A DNA stretch of 64,000 bases, taken from Phyto melanocephala (taxonomy: Eukaryota; Arthropoda; Insecta; Diptera; Rhinophoridae). The notes beneath the pieces were generated by a model that worked only from the letters and a program-made list of their open reading frames with translations, made no database searches and was not told the origin of the DNA. How positions within the stretch are numbered: the stretch's first letter is position 1; each line of letters opens with the position of its first letter. Below, in pieces: positions 60,500 through 64,000 of this stretch. The stretch is taken from NCBI GenBank assembly GCA_941918925.1, contig OW799235.1, forward strand, positions 109,805,076 to 109,869,075, read 5' to 3'. The position numbers and the translations under genes were made by a program.

Positions 60500-61789
60500 T
60501 TTTTTTTTATTCGCTCTTCCCCCAGGTGCCATCTCCAAAGGGTAATTAATTATTGCTTAATATGTTACTCATATGAACTTAAGATTGTATAACTTTTGTT
60601 TTTACATTTAGATTTGGCACCTAGTGCATATATAATCAAACAGTCTAATTGGTCCATTTCTCTTAAGGAGTAAAAGCAGAAGATGACACCCTCTCTTCAT
60701 TTCTATTAGTAGTGATAACATCAAGTATATTCGATTGCCTCATTAGTCTCAGTTCTATTAAAACCGGTGACTGTAAAACATAAAACCCGCAGTAAATATA
60801 ATCAGTTAATTTGTTGTTGTGAAAAAAAAACACAAAAAAGAAAAAAAAAGAAGAAAAATCTTAAATTTAAACTGATTTGGTTAAATGGAAATTAAAAGTA
60901 AAAAAAAATACTAGTATTCTAAAGTTATAAAACAGCTTCAAGCAACATCAACGTAACGAAATGAAAGAGAATTATCAGCTGCAGCAACATCAACAAAGAT
61001 CTTTGGATATGTAAGCAAAGCTGGATAAAGTGAGTTTTACGTTTTTTTTTATTATCTTTCGTTTTTATTTTTATTAAGTAAAAAAAAAATATTTTATTTT
61101 TGTTTTGGTTACACGAATATGTCAATTTTGTGTAAGGAGACCAGCTAAAATATAATATTCAAATATTTAAATAGTTCTTAGTTTATTTTTATTAATTTTT
61201 AATTTTACTAGTTTTGTTTAAACTTCGTATGCATGCAATTGACTTAAATTTTATATTGTTATATTTTAGCTGAACCTTGATTTTTATAGTATTGTTTTTA
61301 TTTTTTTTTATATTATTACTCTTATTGCTAATTTTTGTTATATATATAAATATTATTTTTATTATTTACCTATGCATTTTTAGTTACTGTTAATAAATTA
61401 ATCATGTCTGCTTAATTTTTCTATCTTTCTGTTTTTCTGTTGTTTGTTCAAATTAGGGTTACCGTTGAAGTAATTTGAGGTACAGAATTTTAATATGGCC
61501 AAATTAAATTTTTTTATTTGGTTTTTGATCTGGCCCTATGTCAATGATTTTATTTCTTTTTTTTTTTATAAATTTTCATCTGCATTCGCATATTTCTTTT
61601 AGCACGCATAATAAAAAAAAAATAAAATTTATAATGCAACTAAGTGGCATTTGGGTAACAGTTTTTTTTTGAACCCCCCCCATTCCGACGAGTTTTAAGG
61701 CTGGTGTAAAAGCGTGCTTGTTTTTAGTATTACCCTTATTAATAATTGCCATGATTTCAGCTTTGTCCTAGTTGTACGTTATAAATTTT
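60500..61789 (+). repeat. Probable 5' LTR of a Ty3/gypsy-class element, start undefined
   Basis: The primer-binding site at 61790 means a 5' LTR should end at or just before 61789. Lengths of about 1.2 kb are known for Osvaldo-type LTRs, and this interval would fit. A TCAGTT initiator-like motif lies at 60748-60753 and AATAAA-type signals near 61610-61626. With only one LTR in the window I cannot locate the TG start or the terminal CA, so this is a placement by inference. Confidence 0.4.
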
Positions 61790-61807
61790 TGGCGCCCAAC
61801 GTGGGGC
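61790..61807 (+). other. tRNA-Lys primer-binding site of LTR retrotransposon
   Basis: TGGCGCCCAACGTGGGGC is complementary to the 3' end of eukaryotic tRNA-Lys (CUU type), including the CCA. Complementarity continues with one mismatch to 61813 (CCGAAC where the tRNA predicts TCGAAC). It primes minus-strand DNA synthesis. Its place 0.9 kb before gag gives the element's orientation. Confidence 0.9.
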
Positions 61808-62678
61808 CCGAACATTTCAACCATTGTGTTTTTGTACATCATTTCTATATTTAGTTTGTTCGGACCCTAATATTTTTAACATTTTAATAATGTTTCTTGA
61901 GTGTTTAAATATTGTGTGGAATTTATTAATGATTTTTTTAGAATTTCATTTTTAACCGATAATGTTTTTGCGCTCAGGCTTTTATTCTTAAATATTAAGT
62001 AAACTGATTATACTTCGTTTGGAATATAGTTTAAGATAAAATAATGCAGTCTTTTTCTATCCACCGTTGTAACAGTTTGCATATAATTGTTAACCGACAA
62101 CCTTTTTTATTCTCAGACCTTAAATCTGAAGTATTTAGTAAACTGTTTGTACTTTGTTTGGAATATAGACTAAGATAGAAGAATGCGGTCTTCTTCTATC
62201 CACAGTTACAACAGTTTACAACATCATTTTCGTTTATTGCCAATGTCGGAAATATATGAAAAAAAAAAAAGAAAACAAAATTAAAACATTTTACTTAGAC
62301 ATACACATGTGAATAAAATACATTAGTTTGCTTCGATTGTATACCTTACTTTGAACAACAACAATAAACAGAAAATAAGTTGAAATTGTTTATTTTATAT
62401 ACATATTAAAATATCAAAATTCTATGTGAATAATTTAGCATCTTTGGCATTTAAAAAAAACTTGTATTAGCTAATTATTTAATAGGCTCGTAAATACTAC
62501 TATACTATAATAAGAGAATCACATAAAAGCTTTTCTTGAGGAATTGGTTTTTGTAAAACTATATTACTTTTATATTTTCCTTTATATTTTGTAGTCAATT
62601 CAGAGACTCATAACCTGTTAGATTTCGTTTCATCTCATATTGTTATATATACATATATTTTTTTTATTATTTAGTATA
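61808..62678 (+). other. Long untranslated leader with a ~138-bp tandem duplication
   Basis: The 870-bp leader between primer site and gag has no ORF. A diverged direct repeat of about 138 bp covers 61952-62225: TTAACCG, AGTAAACTG, GGAATATAG, AAGATA, ATGC(A/G)GTCTT, TCTATCCAC and AACAGTTT recur in order. The last bases before gag (TTTTTATTATTTAG, 62661-62674) would serve as a splice acceptor, so part of the leader may be intronic. Confidence 0.6.
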
Positions 62679-64000
62679 ATGCCTAATAAAGATCAGACAG
62701 TAGCAGACTGTGAGTCTGTTAATACAGTTGAGAAAACTCCAAACTGTAATGCTTGTCAAACTCCAATATCGGCAAGGGCTCAAACTCATATTGCTGTTTG
62801 TGGTCATGTGTTTCATGTAGGTTGTTTGTCCAAAATAGTAAAGGTTAGACCATTCTGTCCTGTGTGTAATTCTAGAATAATTAATGATAATACGCAGTTA
62901 ACTACAAGATCACAGAGTAAAACTTCTGTAGTAAGAGATCAGAACATAGATCAGGCCAATTCTTCGGTAAATAGCTCAGGTAATCATACGATTGAAACCA
63001 CTAATCGTGGTCCTTCTGCAGTATCATCTAATGTTACCTTGGAAATCGTACAGGAACTCATAACGAACACATTTTCAGCTCAACAGGGTCAGTTGTTATC
63101 TAATCTGAGTAGCCAAATTTCGAAATTAGTAGACACAAGCATACAGGCAAGTCTTTCTCAGTATAATCTAGTACCAAATACGCAAGCAACTTTTGTTAAT
63201 ACAGAAATTCAGAGAACCTTACAGACTCTTCCTTCTGTAGATGATCGTACTTTTAACGAGTTTTTAGGTTTAGATTCTAATGACAATGCTGCAGGTGAAA
63301 ATCTCAACCGTCAAGCAAACTCTATACCATCTAACCAGGGACCCAACTCATCTCGGTCACATGCATCGTACCCCTCCGACCTAAACGTCCGTCCTGACAA
63401 AGTATTACAGATAATCTCGAATTGGAAAACTAAGTTTTGTGGGGGACCAAATAGCTTGTCAGTAGAAAACTTTATTTACAGGGTGGAGGCTTTAACAGGT
63501 CAGACACTACAAGGGAATTATGAGCTTCTTTGTCGCAATGCCAGTTCGTTATTTGATGGTAAAGCCAGTGACTGGTTCTGGCGATACCATAGGTCCGTAC
63601 AGGCGATAACATGGCCAAGCTTATGTAAGGCCTTAAGACAACAATACCGAGACTCCCGTACTGATGTCGATATTCGCGAGTTGATAAGGGATCGTAAACA
63701 GAAGCAAAATGAAACTTTCGATAGTTTTTATGAGTCCATCGTTAATTTGACTGATAGACTTAATGAGCCATTACCAGACAAAACTTTAGTAGAAATTTTG
63801 CGGCGTAACTTGCTTCCAGAAATACAACATGAGATGCTTAATATGCAAATATACTCTGTAGAGCACCTACGTGATACCTGTAGGCGACGTGAGTTTTTTA
63901 TTCAGGATATGCGTCGAAAACATAGTTCTTATACAGTGCGTCCATTTTCATCTCAAAGACGTATTGCAGAACTGGAAAGTGATTTTTGCGATAGTACTTC
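62679..64000 (+). CDS. gag: Gag polyprotein of LTR retrotransposon, with N-terminal RING-H2 finger; runs off window
   Basis: Open for 440 codons from ATG 62679 to the window end with no stop or frameshift. Gag forms the retrotransposon particle and binds the RNA. Residues 23-63 give a full RING-H2 pattern: C23-x2-C26-x14-C41-x-H43-x2-H46-x2-C49-x10-C60-x2-C63, with CPVC at the end. Residues 65-240 are Ser/Asn/Gln-rich with a possible helical stretch (about 125-165). From about 245 to 410 comes a capsid-like domain of the Retrotrans_gag type, starting at Trp249, with SDWFWRYHR (WFW at 299-301) and a helical RQKQNETFDSFYESI block. The nucleocapsid and pol parts lie beyond the window. The long leader and Lys primer suggest an Osvaldo/Ulysses-like gypsy relative, which is inference. 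The intact frame suggests recent activity. Confidence 0.88.
   Translation, partial: MPNKDQTVADCESVNTVEKTPNCNACQTPISARAQTHIAVCGHVFHVGCLSKIVKVRPFCPVCNSRIINDNTQLTTRSQSKTSVVRDQNIDQANSSVNSSGNHTIETTNRGPSAVSSNVTLEIVQELITNTFSAQQGQLLSNLSSQISKLVDTSIQASLSQYNLVPNTQATFVNTEIQRTLQTLPSVDDRTFNEFLGLDSNDNAAGENLNRQANSIPSNQGPNSSRSHASYPSDLNVRPDKVLQIISNWKTKFCGGPNSLSVENFIYRVEALTGQTLQGNYELLCRNASSLFDGKASDWFWRYHRSVQAITWPSLCKALRQQYRDSRTDVDIRELIRDRKQKQNETFDSFYESIVNLTDRLNEPLPDKTLVEILRRNLLPEIQHEMLNMQIYSVEHLRDTCRRREFFIQDMRRKHSSYTVRPFSSQRRIAELESDFCDST

Noticed and set aside
1..64000. CRISPR-like arrays
   Set aside because: The only regularly spaced repeats are the Helitron internal units (~122 bp, unit-to-unit similar throughout) and short microsatellites. 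There are no unique spacers between constant repeats.
1..64000. tRNA genes
   Set aside because: I saw no segment with paired A and B box motifs and a cloverleaf. The only tRNA-related sequence is the primer-binding site at 61790.

Overview
The window reads as AT-rich, gene-poor nuclear DNA of a higher fly (Diptera, probably a schizophoran such as a calyptrate). Four things support this: a fly-like terminal exon of the chaperonin gene CCT6, a nuclear copy of a fly-type mitochondrial ND5 fragment, DINE-1/mini-me-like repeats carrying a GTCY microsatellite, and a mix of rosa-like mariner, piggyBac, Helitron, non-LTR and Ty3/gypsy-class LTR elements. There is no bacterial-style gene organisation, no rRNA, no CRISPR array, and no tRNA that I could support. 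Apart from the CCT6 exon I found no host protein-coding exon.

Layout. 1-753: end of a large repeat, called family A here. 1241-1749: family B repeat. 2066-2472 (minus): last exon of a CCT6-like gene. 2748-2897: ND5 NUMT. 2890-3215: diverged tandem repeat. 3545-3835: old family B copy. 4070-6395: family A copy that carries a deleted rosa-like mariner and, inside that, a Helitron. 6514-6861: family B. 8967-9123: perfect 70-bp inverted repeat. 9785-10510 (minus): non-LTR reverse transcriptase relic. 14001-14734: family B. 15205-16069: Helitron with six internal units. 16630-17345 (minus): mariner relic. 20072-20802 and 49995-50707: two copies of one TA-flanked MITE. 22011-22436 and 22746-23855: two TIR elements. 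26017-27250: decayed piggyBac. 35390-35770, 39086-40154 and 49120-49335: more rosa-like relics. 35893-36420 and 37069-37994: family B. 40915-41679: family A. 42816-43082: short TIR element. 53397-55236: family A with the same mariner insertion. 55494-56900: Helitron interrupted by a 897-bp rosa-like mariner. 59399-59765: family B fragment. About 60500-64000: 5' part of an LTR retrotransposon (LTR/leader, tRNA-Lys primer site and an open gag running off the end).

How it fits together. The region is a layered transposon graveyard in which insertion order can be read. Family A was hit by a deleted mariner, and in one copy that mariner was later hit by a Helitron at a precise A^T site. Another Helitron was hit by a mariner at a TA site. 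Families A and B share one architecture: TATACCC-type subterminal inverted repeats plus a one-sided TTCGGC...GCCGAA hairpin followed by ACTTGTTT. This is the layout expected of Helentron-associated (HINE/DINE-1) elements. The only intact element-encoded protein is the gag at the right edge. Its first ~65 residues contain a complete RING-H2 (C3H2C3) cysteine/histidine pattern, which is the most unusual biological lead in the window.
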